Part shown: positions 1 to 7,237 of the stretch, piece after piece
Position numbering within the stretch: the first letter of the stretch is position 1
Layout of the letters: every line of letters starts with the position of its first letter
Virus record (IMG/VR): IMGVR_UViG_3300028772_000059
Location: 1-27,186 of that record
Reading direction: 5' to 3' (one strand)
From: a virus
DNA: 27,186 bases
Made by a program: the position numbers and the translations under genes
Notes under the pieces: model-generated
Told to the model about the DNA's origin: nothing
Database searches by the model: none
What the model saw: only the letters and a program-made list of their open reading frames with translations

Positions 1-2
1 AT

Positions 3-962
3 TATACCATAGTTAATGAGGATAATGCAATAGTTGGAATGAAAATATATGCATATACTGATAAGGGTAGATATGAAATAGTAACTGACGATTTAAGTGG
101 ACTTGTAAATGAAGATTCAATGATTGACTTTCTTCCATACTCAGTTGGTGGTATTCCAATAATAGAATATCCTAACAATATGTGGAGAATAGGTGACTGG
201 GAATTATGTATTGGACTCATGGATGCCATAAATGATTTACAGTCTGGCAGACTTGATGATATAGACCAAGTTATACAGTCATTGTTAGTATTTATAAATG
301 CTGATGTAGACCAAAATGGATATGACCAGATGCGTGAGAGAGGTATCGTTCTACTGAAGAATACTACTGGAAATCCAAGTTCCGTTCAGACTATGAGTAA
401 TGAACTTGACCATACTGGTATGAATTTGTTTTCACAGGAATTAGAATCTATGTTGTATGCCTTGATTGGTATACCAGATAGGAATAACCGTTCTGGTGGA
501 GGTGGAGATACTGGACAGGCAGTTGAACTTAGAGATGGCTGGGCAGATTTGGAAACACTTGCTAGGAATAAGGAACTTGCATTTAAGAAGTCAGAGAAAC
601 AGGCTTTGAGAATCATTCTCAATATAGTGAATGGTAAGTTAGGTTTTGACCTTTCTTTATTGGATATTGATATTAAATTCTCAAGAAATAAGAGCAATAA
701 CCTTTTGGTTAAAACACAGGGATATACAACTCTGTTGGCTACAAAAACTCTTAGTCCAGAAGATTGCTTGACAATCGTTGATATTGTTTCAGATGTAAAT
801 GAGTATATATCAAGAGGTAAAGCTTTTTGGGGAACTGCATTTGCTGGATTAGAACAAGCTACTGTTGCTGTTGATTCTAGTAAAGTAGCATTGGAAACTG
901 CAAAAAATCCTCCAGAACCAGTTGTACAGAAGGAAGTAGTTAAAAAGGAGGTTAGTAAATAA
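3..962 (+). CDS. Phage portal protein, C-terminal part (5' end outside window)
   Basis: The reading frame is open to the left edge (first full codon at 3), so the ATG at 39 is probably internal. SPP1-type portals form the dodecameric ring at the capsid vertex through which DNA is packaged and ejected. Support is the segment around residues 145-200 from the ATG, where a LIGIPD motif is followed by a Gly-rich loop (SGGGGDTGQAVEL) and a long helical KKSEKQALRIILNI stretch. This pattern is typical of the stem and crown of SPP1/gp6-like portals. The tail is charged and Lys/Glu rich. The frame covers about 319 codons, and the family usually has 450-500 residues, so roughly the N-terminal third is missing. 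Its stop TAA overlaps the ATG of the next gene by one base. The family call is from motif pattern and from the position ahead of scaffold and capsid. Confidence 0.82.
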   Translation, partial: YTIVNEDNAIVGMKIYAYTDKGRYEIVTDDLSGLVNEDSMIDFLPYSVGGIPIIEYPNNMWRIGDWELCIGLMDAINDLQSGRLDDIDQVIQSLLVFINADVDQNGYDQMRERGIVLLKNTTGNPSSVQTMSNELDHTGMNLFSQELESMLYALIGIPDRNNRSGGGGDTGQAVELRDGWADLETLARNKELAFKKSEKQALRIILNIVNGKLGFDLSLLDIDIKFSRNKSNNLLVKTQGYTTLLATKTLSPEDCLTIVDIVSDVNEYISRGKAFWGTAFAGLEQATVAVDSSKVALETAKNPPEPVVQKEVVKKEVSK

Positions 963-2146
963 TGGCAGAACAGAGAGTAATAGCAATTGATTTAGATAAT
1001 ATATCCACTACACTGACCTCCGATACCCTTATTAGACAGGGTGAGAGTAAAGCTTCAAGGCTTGAAATCACTCTCAATGAGGAATTTACTGGATTTGATT
1101 ATGTGCTTGTATTCCAAATTAATGATAACATACCTTATTCGGCATCTGTAACACCAAGTGAAGGTATCTTATCATTTGAATTAAGTAATACAGTAACTTT
1201 TGATTCTGGATATTTAAAAGTTGAACTTCAAGCATTTAATGTTGATGATGAGATATTAATAAAAACTTGTGTGTTCACATTCAAAATTAAAATGTCGGTA
1301 GAAGGAACACCTATTGATATACCTATATCTGATTACACAGCTTATATTCAATTGGTCGAGTATTATATGAATAAAGATATATATGACCCACAGGGTATAG
1401 TATCTGACGCATTTGATATGGATAATATGACCGATGGTGTGGATAAAGTGGCAATGTTAGTTAGTGAACGAATAAAATTAAATGAACTATCTACTGGTGG
1501 TAATTCGGCATATGCTAATCAAATTGATGCCCCACCTATTGACCCTAATATTATAGATGATGAGTTTGATGGTGATTCTCTTGATGATAAATGGATATGG
1601 GTAAACCAAGGACTATCAAGTGTTTTAGTTGATAATAGTATTATTGAATTAACTGCTGAAAATCAAGATAATGGAGTTGATTGTAGGGGTATAATTCAAC
1701 CAGCACCTGATAGTATAGATTTCACTATTGTGACTAAATTTTTAGGTACTAATCTTTGGAAAGATTATTCCAAAACTGGAATATTAATATCTGAATCTCC
1801 AACTGGTAAACAACTTGGTATTTGGCACGCATATGATGGTAGTTGGAAAGGCTTGATGGGTGAATTTTTCGCAACTCCAGCTACAAGAGGTGCTTATACT
1901 TATTATGGTACACCAGTTCAAGCACAAGGTGGATATATTAAGACTAGGATATATAAAGTTGGTGAAATATGGTATGTTGATTTCTATTATAGTTTAAATG
2001 GATATGTTTGGATAACTTCCAAAATAGGATTGGAAATTGGGTTTACTCCAAATTATGTTGGTTTAGGATGGGACTTTGAAACAGCAGAAGTAGGAAAATC
2101 TTACTTTGATTGGTTTAGGGTTACAATTTATAATATTGGGTTATAG
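962..2146 (+). CDS. BppU-like / lectin-fold adhesin (candidate receptor-binding protein)
   Basis: The 394 residues appear to form two parts. Residues 1-125 resemble the N-terminal beta domain of baseplate upper proteins (BppU-like): an opening strand, the phrase GESKASRLEITLNEEF, then strands ending FTFKIKMSVEG. A short linker and helix follow. From about residue 197 there is a concanavalin-like beta sandwich: DDEFDGDSLDDKWIW opening, a buried YSKTGILISE strand, and a closing GWDFETAEVGKSYFDWFRV. This pattern resembles DUF1349/laminin-G-like carbohydrate-binding modules. The likely role is attachment to host surface glycan as part of the tail tip or capsid decoration. It starts on the last base of the portal stop codon, so it is translationally coupled. 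A receptor binder directly behind the portal is unusual. Domain calls are by eye. I see no enzyme motif. Confidence 0.6.
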   Translation: MAEQRVIAIDLDNISTTLTSDTLIRQGESKASRLEITLNEEFTGFDYVLVFQINDNIPYSASVTPSEGILSFELSNTVTFDSGYLKVELQAFNVDDEILIKTCVFTFKIKMSVEGTPIDIPISDYTAYIQLVEYYMNKDIYDPQGIVSDAFDMDNMTDGVDKVAMLVSERIKLNELSTGGNSAYANQIDAPPIDPNIIDDEFDGDSLDDKWIWVNQGLSSVLVDNSIIELTAENQDNGVDCRGIIQPAPDSIDFTIVTKFLGTNLWKDYSKTGILISESPTGKQLGIWHAYDGSWKGLMGEFFATPATRGAYTYYGTPVQAQGGYIKTRIYKVGEIWYVDFYYSLNGYVWITSKIGLEIGFTPNYVGLGWDFETAEVGKSYFDWFRVTIYNIGL

Positions 2147-2181
2147 TGTAAATGAATAATTAATAAAGGAGATTGATAAAT

Positions 2182-2718
2182 ATGGCAATAGTAAAAATAT
2201 CAATAGATAATTTAGAAAGCAATGTAAAGCATTATGTATGTCTTCCAACAGATGCAGTTTCTACCTTCGCAACGGATATAGGTGATGGGTCAACAATGTC
2301 GGTGAGAAATGCAGTATCACTTAAGCAAATTGCTAGACTTAGATTCGATGGAGTTGTTTGGCAGTATATTGAAGAACCAGAAGTTGAAGATTTATTCGAT
2401 GTTAAAATAGTTGCTGGAAGTGGTACTGGTTTAGACACTTATGCAATTGATTTGGAGAACAAGGCATTTAAGTATATCCAGATAGCAATAGCTGATACGG
2501 ATTCCAAAACCTTGACAGTAGCTAATGTTCCTACGGAAGCACAGTTTGAACTTAAAGTAGTAACAACTGCAACTGGTACAATGGGTGCATGGATGGCTGG
2601 AATAGTATGGGATGCTGGAACTGCTCCTACTCTTACAACTGGTAAAACTATTAGATTGAAATTCTACACAGTAAACGGTGGAACTGCTTGGCATGGTAAA
2701 ATACTCGGTACTTGGTAG
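2182..2718 (+). CDS. Phage structural protein, unknown (adhesin cassette)
   Basis: A 178-residue protein. I chose the ATG at 2182 because AAAGGAGA ends at 2172, a good 9-base spacing; the TTG at 2173 directly abuts the ribosome binding site. The N-terminal 55 residues carry YVCLPTDAVSTFATDIGDGS and RFDGVVWQYIEE, a pattern repeated in the 64-residue protein downstream. The C-terminal 100 residues look all-beta and Gly/Thr rich and end WHGKILGTW, a style common in phage fibre tips. No family is recognised. Its place between a lectin-like protein and a DGR-like variable protein suggests virion attachment or decoration. That function is inference. Confidence 0.55.
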   Translation: MAIVKISIDNLESNVKHYVCLPTDAVSTFATDIGDGSTMSVRNAVSLKQIARLRFDGVVWQYIEEPEVEDLFDVKIVAGSGTGLDTYAIDLENKAFKYIQIAIADTDSKTLTVANVPTEAQFELKVVTTATGTMGAWMAGIVWDAGTAPTLTTGKTIRLKFYTVNGGTAWHGKILGTW

Positions 2719-2723
2719 TGAAT

Positions 2724-2747
2724 AGGGAGATTAAATTATCCCTTTCC
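2724..2747 (+). terminator. Weak hairpin, possible terminator or attenuator
   Basis: AGGGA (2724-2728) and TCCCT (2739-2743) can form a 5-bp stem around a 10-base A/T loop just after the stop codon at 2718. Only a short, interrupted pyrimidine run follows. It could partly reduce read-through into the next genes, but the stem is short. Confidence 0.25.
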
Positions 2748-2782
2748 ATTGTAATAAATAATTGTAAATTTAGGAGGTTAAT

Positions 2783-2977
2783 ATGAGTGTAAAAGAAGTA
2801 TTTAGAAATGAAGGAAGTAATATAAAAACATATATGTGTTTGACAACTGATTTATCATCTACTTATCCAACTAATATAGCGTGTGACCCATTAAGTAAAA
2901 TGATAGTGGTCAATGTTAGTACACATATAACAGATAAGTATTTATTCTTTGATGGTACTAATTGGAATGAAGCATAA
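2783..2977 (+). CDS. Small protein sharing the N-terminal motif of the 2182-2718 protein
   Basis: 64 residues with AGGAGG about 7 bases before the ATG. Its pattern, YMCLTTDLSSTYPTNIA then YLFFDGTNWNEA, aligns with residues 18-65 of the upstream protein (YVCLPTDAVSTFATDIG then RLRFDGVVWQYIEE). It therefore looks like the same small module without the C-terminal beta domain. A run of conserved aromatic residues and FDG..W suggests a compact carbohydrate-binding or assembly module like those in phage fibre proteins. No family is recognised. It lies 12 bases upstream of the DGR-like gene and is probably co-translated with it. Confidence 0.55.
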   Translation: MSVKEVFRNEGSNIKTYMCLTTDLSSTYPTNIACDPLSKMIVVNVSTHITDKYLFFDGTNWNEA

Positions 2978-2989
2978 AGGAGGTAAATT

Positions 2990-4399
2990 ATGGAAAGACA
3001 AGATGATTTTAAAACAATATTAGAGATGCACAATGCTAATATTGGAAGATTAAATAGCAAACAATTGGAAAATATTGTTCGTGAACAGTACAAAGTTTAC
3101 GGTTGTTTTTGGAACAAAGGCTCAAGCCCAACATTGACAAGAATGCAGGACGCAAGGGGAGCAGTGGCAAACGCAGGAGTTGATGCAGTAAAAGCCTACA
3201 ACGAATTTGATTTAACGCCGTTGTTTAAAGACTTTACGGAGGTTACTGACAGCTACGGCAATGTGTTTGTAAGAATCCCTAAGATGTATATTAAAAAGGT
3301 TGATGCAAGTGGCTACAAATCAAGACAGATAAGCAGAACGCCATTTACAGGAGCATATCTGCCAGAATGCTTTAAAAACCAAGCAACAGGCTTAGAACTT
3401 GATTATATTGATGTGGGTAAATATGTAGCCACTACCACGGACGGTACAAAGCTTGAATCAAAAGCTGGCGCATATCCCCTGATAAACAAAAATATAGTAC
3501 AGTTCAGGGATATGGCAAAAGCTAATAATATTGGCGCGATAAAAGGTTATCAGATAATGGACATCCATGTTATGGATTTATTGCAGACATTGTTTTTGAT
3601 AGAGTTTGCAACGATAAACAGCCAGAGTATAGTTGCGGGATATACAAATGGCCAATATACGGATACGCACCTGATAACATTAGTTACGACAAACACGAAC
3701 ACAGCCATAGTGGCAAATGCAACAGCCGCGTTATATGCAGTAGGACAAGTAATATCAGTTGGCTCAACGCAAGGCGGAAATCAGAGATTTTACGGACGAA
3801 CAATAACGGCAATAGGAGCAAACGATTCAGGCGGCGCAGGAAATGCCGTAATAACTTTTGATGGTGTGGTGGCAAGTTTATCCGTAAATGACAGACTGTA
3901 TAATACGGGCATGAAAACAGGGTTTAGTTCTGCCATAACCACAAGCGTTGGCAGCCCTACATCAAACTCAGATGGTAAAAAATCATTCGTTTATCATGGC
4001 ATAGAATCGCTATACGGTGATGTTTGGCAGTTTGTAGATGGTCTTAATATTAACGAGAAGCAAGCGTGGGTTTGCAAAAATGCAGATAACTACGCAAGTA
4101 ATGTGTTCGCGGCACCTTACGAGCAGTTAGGATATGTCAACGGAAATACTGATGGATATACAACGGCAATGGGTTATGATGCAAATTTACCGTTTTGTGA
4201 ACTACCAGTGGCAGTCGGCGGCGCATCAACAACTTATTACTCGGATTATTATTATCAGACCACCGGTCAGAAGGTGGCTCGTGTTGGCGGCAGCTGGAGC
4301 AATGGCGGTAATGCCGGTTTGTTCTTCTGGAGTCTGTACTACACGTCCTCCTATGCCGGCGTCGACATCTCCTCCCGCCTTCTTAGAAAAGCCCTGTGA
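2990..4399 (+). CDS. DGR-type variable adhesin with C-terminal C-type-lectin-like domain
   Basis: 469 residues with AGGAGG 7 bases before the ATG. Residues 1-40 are a helical N-terminus with phage-like AT-rich codons. From about codon 40 the coding style changes to richer GCG, GGC and ACG codons. Residues 60-220 hold conserved phrases such as FVRIPKMYIKK and GAYLPECFKN, found in phage tail proteins with a formylglycine-generating-enzyme-like fold. The C-terminal 120 residues include YHGIESLYGDVWQFVDGLN and the ending VARVGGSWSNGGNAGLFFW...SSRLLRKAL. That is the form seen in DGR target proteins, where a GGxW..GxxAGLFxW scaffold displays variable residues. Such proteins vary receptor specificity. 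No reverse transcriptase or template repeat is visible here, so the DGR assignment rests on the protein pattern and on codon style in the variable segment. Confidence 0.68.
   Translation: MERQDDFKTILEMHNANIGRLNSKQLENIVREQYKVYGCFWNKGSSPTLTRMQDARGAVANAGVDAVKAYNEFDLTPLFKDFTEVTDSYGNVFVRIPKMYIKKVDASGYKSRQISRTPFTGAYLPECFKNQATGLELDYIDVGKYVATTTDGTKLESKAGAYPLINKNIVQFRDMAKANNIGAIKGYQIMDIHVMDLLQTLFLIEFATINSQSIVAGYTNGQYTDTHLITLVTTNTNTAIVANATAALYAVGQVISVGSTQGGNQRFYGRTITAIGANDSGGAGNAVITFDGVVASLSVNDRLYNTGMKTGFSSAITTSVGSPTSNSDGKKSFVYHGIESLYGDVWQFVDGLNINEKQAWVCKNADNYASNVFAAPYEQLGYVNGNTDGYTTAMGYDANLPFCELPVAVGGASTTYYSDYYYQTTGQKVARVGGSWSNGGNAGLFFWSLYYTSSYAGVDISSRLLRKAL
4280..4383 (+). other. Candidate DGR variable region (VR)
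   Basis: This is the 3' end of the adhesin gene. From the second GGC of the RVGGSW segment through the CGC codon, 25 of 30 codons end in C or T and none end in A. The surrounding phage genes favour A- and T-ending codons. Adenine depletion and NNY codons (AGC, TAC, TAT, GGC, GAC, TTC) at expected surface sites fit adenine-directed mutagenesis of template AAY codons. A GC-rich stretch, CTCCTCCCGCC, ends the segment, where an initiation-of-homing element would lie. The template copy and reverse transcriptase would have to be elsewhere in the genome or in the host. Confidence 0.5.
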
Positions 4400-4460
4400 G
4401 GGGGATAGGGGGTAAAGCCTGTAGTCAAAATACACAAAGCAAGGAAGGTGGTTAGTAACC

Positions 4461-4733
4461 ATGACAAAAGAAATAAGATATGCAACAATACCTGAAACAT
4501 TTGACGAAACAAAGCACTATATTGAGCAGTTGCCAGCAGTAGATATGGGTGAGTATCTGTGGGTTGATGTTATAGTCAAGAATTTAGATTTAACATCAAC
4601 ACCAGAGTCGGCACCCGTGACAAGCGAGCCATATGTCCCAGAGCCTACAACGGAAGAAAATATAACATTAATGGCTGAACAATTAACTTTAGCACAAACT
4701 GCACTTGACTTTATATTGATGGGGGTTGTGTAA
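4461..4733 (+). CDS. Small acidic tail-fibre accessory protein, unknown
   Basis: 90 residues. GGAAGGTGG lies about 9 bases before the ATG. It has an N-terminal beta-like part with two Trp/Tyr-containing strands (YIEQLPAV, YLWVDVIVKNL), a Pro/Glu linker (residues 50-72) and an amphipathic helix (ENITLMAEQLTLAQTALDFIL). Proteins of this shape commonly follow fibre genes in Clostridia phages. It shares the less AT-rich codon style of the adhesin gene, so it probably moved with it. Its stop TAA is directly followed by the ATG of the next small gene. No function can be assigned. Confidence 0.5.
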   Translation: MTKEIRYATIPETFDETKHYIEQLPAVDMGEYLWVDVIVKNLDLTSTPESAPVTSEPYVPEPTTEENITLMAEQLTLAQTALDFILMGVV

Positions 4734-4868
4734 ATGAGCGGATATTTAGCAATGAGAATAGAATTAGGTAGATTGGATTATGCAGCAGTTGTGGCAAAAT
4801 ACACACAGTTTAAGGCTGAAATAGACGGAATACTTATCAATGACGGATTTCAAAGTTTAATAGTTTAA
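4734..4868 (+). CDS. 44-residue protein, unknown (end of adhesin cassette)
   Basis: ATG follows the previous stop without a gap, with GGGGGTTG upstream acting as the ribosome binding site inside the previous gene. The protein begins MSGYLAMRIELGRLDYAAV and ends INDGFQSLIV. It is a single helical hairpin with a conserved-looking YxxVVAKYTQFK core. Proteins of about this size and pattern (XkdX-like in position, not clearly in sequence) often close fibre operons in Clostridia phages. A terminator follows 36 bases downstream. Confidence 0.55.
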   Translation: MSGYLAMRIELGRLDYAAVVAKYTQFKAEIDGILINDGFQSLIV

Positions 4869-4904
4869 CTCGCAATTGATTAATATTGTTCGTAACATTA
4901 TTAT

Positions 4905-4932
4905 GGGAGATTGGATTCTCCCTAATTTTTTA
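4905..4932 (+). terminator. Rho-independent terminator after adhesin cassette
   Basis: GGGAGA (4905-4910), loop TTGGAT, TCTCCC (4917-4922), then TAATTTTTTAA. The perfect 6-bp stem with a T tract separates the adhesin cassette from the scaffold-capsid genes. The rest of 4869-5041 is non-coding and AT-rich. Confidence 0.75.
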
Positions 4933-4958
4933 ATATATTATATCACAATGGAATAATA

Positions 4959-4988
4959 TTGTCAATAGTCGGTTATAGTGTTTATGAA
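4959..4988 (+). promoter_or_regulatory. Possible promoter for the scaffold-capsid genes
   Basis: TTGTCA at 4959-4964 is followed after 17-18 bases by TTATGA/TATGAA, a poor -10. It is placed well, between a terminator and the scaffold gene, but is much weaker than the early promoters. Late genes might instead use a phage-specific sequence recognised by the sigma-like protein at 20169. Confidence 0.28.
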
Positions 4989-5041
4989 AATAATGTGATG
5001 GGGCGAGAGTCATGTCATGGGATTTAATAGGAGGAAGAAAG

Positions 5042-5644
5042 ATGGCAGATGTATTAACACAGGAACAGATTGACAAGTTGGTAGCAGATAAGATAGCAGA
5101 AGCAACTAAGGGATTACTTACTGAAGAAGAAGTAACTCGCAGAGTAACTGCTGAAGCTGATAGACGAGTAGAGAGTGGTATCCAGAAAGGTCTGGAAACT
5201 AAAAAGCAAATATGGGAGAGAGAGTATGCAGAGAGATTACAACTTAGTGCAGAGGAACTTGCTCAAAAGGAATACTCAGAAAAACTTCAAAGTGTAACAG
5301 CAAAGGAGAAAGAGATTCAAAAGAAAGCAAATAAACTCGAAGCAAAAGATATGTTATCCGAAGCATCTATTCCTAAAGCACAATATGAAAAACTACTAGG
5401 TATGCTTGTATCAGATGATGATGCTACTACAAAGGCAAATGTTCAAGGCTTTATTGATATGTATAATTCTACAAAAGTTGAATTAGAAACTTCAATAAAA
5501 AGCCAGTTCGCTAATATACCACCTCCACATACTGGTGGCAAAGATGATGTAGTAACTCAAGATTCTTTTAGGAAAATGGGATACGCAGACAAGTTAGCTT
5601 TTAAACAGGCTAATCCAGAACTTTACAAACAATATATAAAATAA
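5042..5644 (+). CDS. Capsid scaffolding protein (GP20/DUF4355-like)
   Basis: 200 residues. The ATG at 5042 (MADVLTQEQID) is preferred because AGGAGG lies 7 bases before it; the longer frame from 5012 would place this site inside the gene. The protein is almost entirely charged helix and predicted coiled coil from residue 10 to 110 (EEEVTRRVTAEADRRVESG, EKEIQKKANKLEAKD). A more mixed C-terminus follows, ending MGYADKLAFKQANPELYKQYIK, a very common ending for this scaffold family. Scaffolds direct assembly of the procapsid shell and leave before packaging. It lies 15 bases upstream of the major capsid gene, the usual order. Confidence 0.85.
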   Translation: MADVLTQEQIDKLVADKIAEATKGLLTEEEVTRRVTAEADRRVESGIQKGLETKKQIWEREYAERLQLSAEELAQKEYSEKLQSVTAKEKEIQKKANKLEAKDMLSEASIPKAQYEKLLGMLVSDDDATTKANVQGFIDMYNSTKVELETSIKSQFANIPPPHTGGKDDVVTQDSFRKMGYADKLAFKQANPELYKQYIK

Positions 5645-5659
5645 AGGAGATAATACAAT

Positions 5660-6676
5660 ATGGGTACAAATTTAAGTTTTCCTTATGATTCAGAGATATT
5701 CAACTATGATTGGAAAAATACACCAGATGTAATTCTTACGAGCCTTTTAGATTCTGGTGCTATGGTTAATGATAGTGAAATAGCAAATATGATTTCCAAT
5801 GGTTCGAATTTCTTCACAGTTCCTTTCTACAATATACTTGGTGGAACAGAGGATGTATACAACGGAGTAAGTAACTTTACTGGTGCTTCACTTACTGGTG
5901 GTAGCTATAGTGGTTGCGTATTCGGTAGAATGTCAAAATGGACTGCTAAATCGTTCATCAAAGACTTCAATAGTGGTGCTGACCCAATGGCACAGATAGT
6001 ATCTGGAGTTGCTGGTTTCTGGCATAAAGCTAGACAGACAAGAGTTATCGCAATTCTTGAAGCAGTATTCGGTATTACTGGAGATGCAGATTGGACTAAG
6101 CATAAGATTAATATAGCAACTACTGGTTCAACTACTACTGATTCAAACAGAATGGGAGCAACAACTATCAATGATGCTTGTATATCAGCTTGTGGAGATA
6201 TGGCTACAGACTTCACACTTGCCATCATGCATTCGAATGTTGCTAATAAACTGGCTAACCATCAGTTGCTTGAGTATAGCAAGTACACAGATGCAATGGG
6301 TATCACTAGAAATCTTCCAATAGGACAGATAAATGGTAAGACTGTTGTAATCAATGATAATGTTCCTACTAAATCATCTTCAAGTGATACTGATGAATTT
6401 GAGTACACAACTTATGTCCTTGGACTTGGCTCACTCAGATATGCACCAGCACCAGTTGATGTACCTTCCGAAATGGATAGAAACCCAGATACAAATGGTG
6501 GACTTGATATGATATACACTAGACTCAGAGAATGTATCCATCCTTATGGCTTCTCATTCAAGGGTGATGTTACAACTGATGTAGGTGTTCCAGATGCCGT
6601 TCTTACTGCTAGTGCTTCATACGAAAGAAAACTGCCAGCAAAGGCAATCAAAATGGTTAGAATTGTAACTAACTAG
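5660..6676 (+). CDS. Major capsid protein (HK97-fold)
   Basis: 338 residues, AAGGAGA 9 bases before ATG. Size, position directly behind the scaffold, and content fit an HK97-fold shell protein. It has an extended N-arm (residues 1-60), a Gly/Ser-rich loop region (VSNFTGASLTGGSYSG), a long spine-helix segment around 110-140 (AQIVSGVAGFWHKARQTRVIAILEAVFGI), and beta/helix A-domain segments with TLAIMHSNVANKLANHQLLEYSK and a late TRLRECIHPYGFSFKGDV. These last phrases recur in capsid proteins of this class, in which the A-domain ends near the C-terminus. The protein has no visible prodomain and no fused decoration domain. Confidence 0.85.
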   Translation: MGTNLSFPYDSEIFNYDWKNTPDVILTSLLDSGAMVNDSEIANMISNGSNFFTVPFYNILGGTEDVYNGVSNFTGASLTGGSYSGCVFGRMSKWTAKSFIKDFNSGADPMAQIVSGVAGFWHKARQTRVIAILEAVFGITGDADWTKHKINIATTGSTTTDSNRMGATTINDACISACGDMATDFTLAIMHSNVANKLANHQLLEYSKYTDAMGITRNLPIGQINGKTVVINDNVPTKSSSSDTDEFEYTTYVLGLGSLRYAPAPVDVPSEMDRNPDTNGGLDMIYTRLRECIHPYGFSFKGDVTTDVGVPDAVLTASASYERKLPAKAIKMVRIVTN

Positions 6677-6687
6677 TAGAGGAGATA

Positions 6688-6969
6688 ATGAGTATGTATA
6701 TTTATCAGAACGGTAAGTTATATGCTCGTAAAGATGATAAGCTAGTCGGAGTGGATTTCTGCTCCGACCAAGCTATTCCTGTTGAGGGAACTGAATGTGA
6801 ACTTGCAGAAATATATCAAGACTTATCTCTTTATGAGGTATTACGAAAGTTTCAGATTATAAATGGTAAGGATTATAAATTCCCTAGAGAGGTTGAGGTG
6901 AAAGCTGATGTCACAATCGAGCCAGTTGTCAAGCCTAAAAGAACTCCTAGGAAATCCATCAGTAAGTGA
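6688..6969 (+). CDS. Small post-capsid protein, unknown
   Basis: 93 residues with AGAGGAGA just upstream of ATG 6688; a second ATG at 6694 is possible. It starts MSMYIYQNGKLYARKDDKLVGVDF, a beta-hairpin-rich N-terminal half, and ends with a basic tail (KPKRTPRKSISK) after an acidic/valine stretch. Its place between the capsid and connector genes suggests a capsid-associated or head-completion factor. The final 62 bases overlap the next gene in another frame. No family recognised. Confidence 0.6.
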   Translation: MSMYIYQNGKLYARKDDKLVGVDFCSDQAIPVEGTECELAEIYQDLSLYEVLRKFQIINGKDYKFPREVEVKADVTIEPVVKPKRTPRKSISK

Positions 6970-7237
6970 TAGTATACTCCAGTTTTATCTGGATTGTGCT
7001 AGAGATATTATATGTGAGTTGAGAAACACAGATATGATTGAACTTAAATATTTAACAATCCAAATTAGAATGGCAGTTGAAATGTACAATAAAAGTGGTG
7101 CAGAAGGTCAAACTGCTCATAGTGAAAATGGAATTGCCAGAACCTATGAGAAAGGTGATATATCAGATTCACTTTTATCTAAGATTACTCCAGCAGTTAA
7201 AACCCCATTCTCAGAAGTTAGGATTGTTACAGTATGA
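6908..7237 (+). CDS. Head-tail connector (gp6/YqbG-like adaptor)
   Basis: 109 residues. The ATG at 6908 has GAGGTG 7 bases upstream and lies inside the previous gene (62-base overlap, +1 frame relation). The helical pattern ELLGNPSVSDSILQFYLDCARDIICELRN, then IRMAVEMYNKSGAEGQTAHSENGIARTYEKGDISDSLLSKITP, is that of the adaptor ring proteins that dock below the portal: a helical N-terminal half followed by a loop and a short C-terminal strand. It is the first of four small head-to-tail genes in the standard order. Confidence 0.8.
   Translation: MSQSSQLSSLKELLGNPSVSDSILQFYLDCARDIICELRNTDMIELKYLTIQIRMAVEMYNKSGAEGQTAHSENGIARTYEKGDISDSLLSKITPAVKTPFSEVRIVTV

Noticed and set aside
2-697. Minus-strand frames over the portal
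   Set aside because: Shadows of the portal frame with no start signals; every recognised gene is on the + strand.
4134-4415. 93-codon + strand frame inside the adhesin gene
   Set aside because: It is a shadow of the GC-richer adhesin frame; no ribosome binding site, and the main frame has clear domain content.
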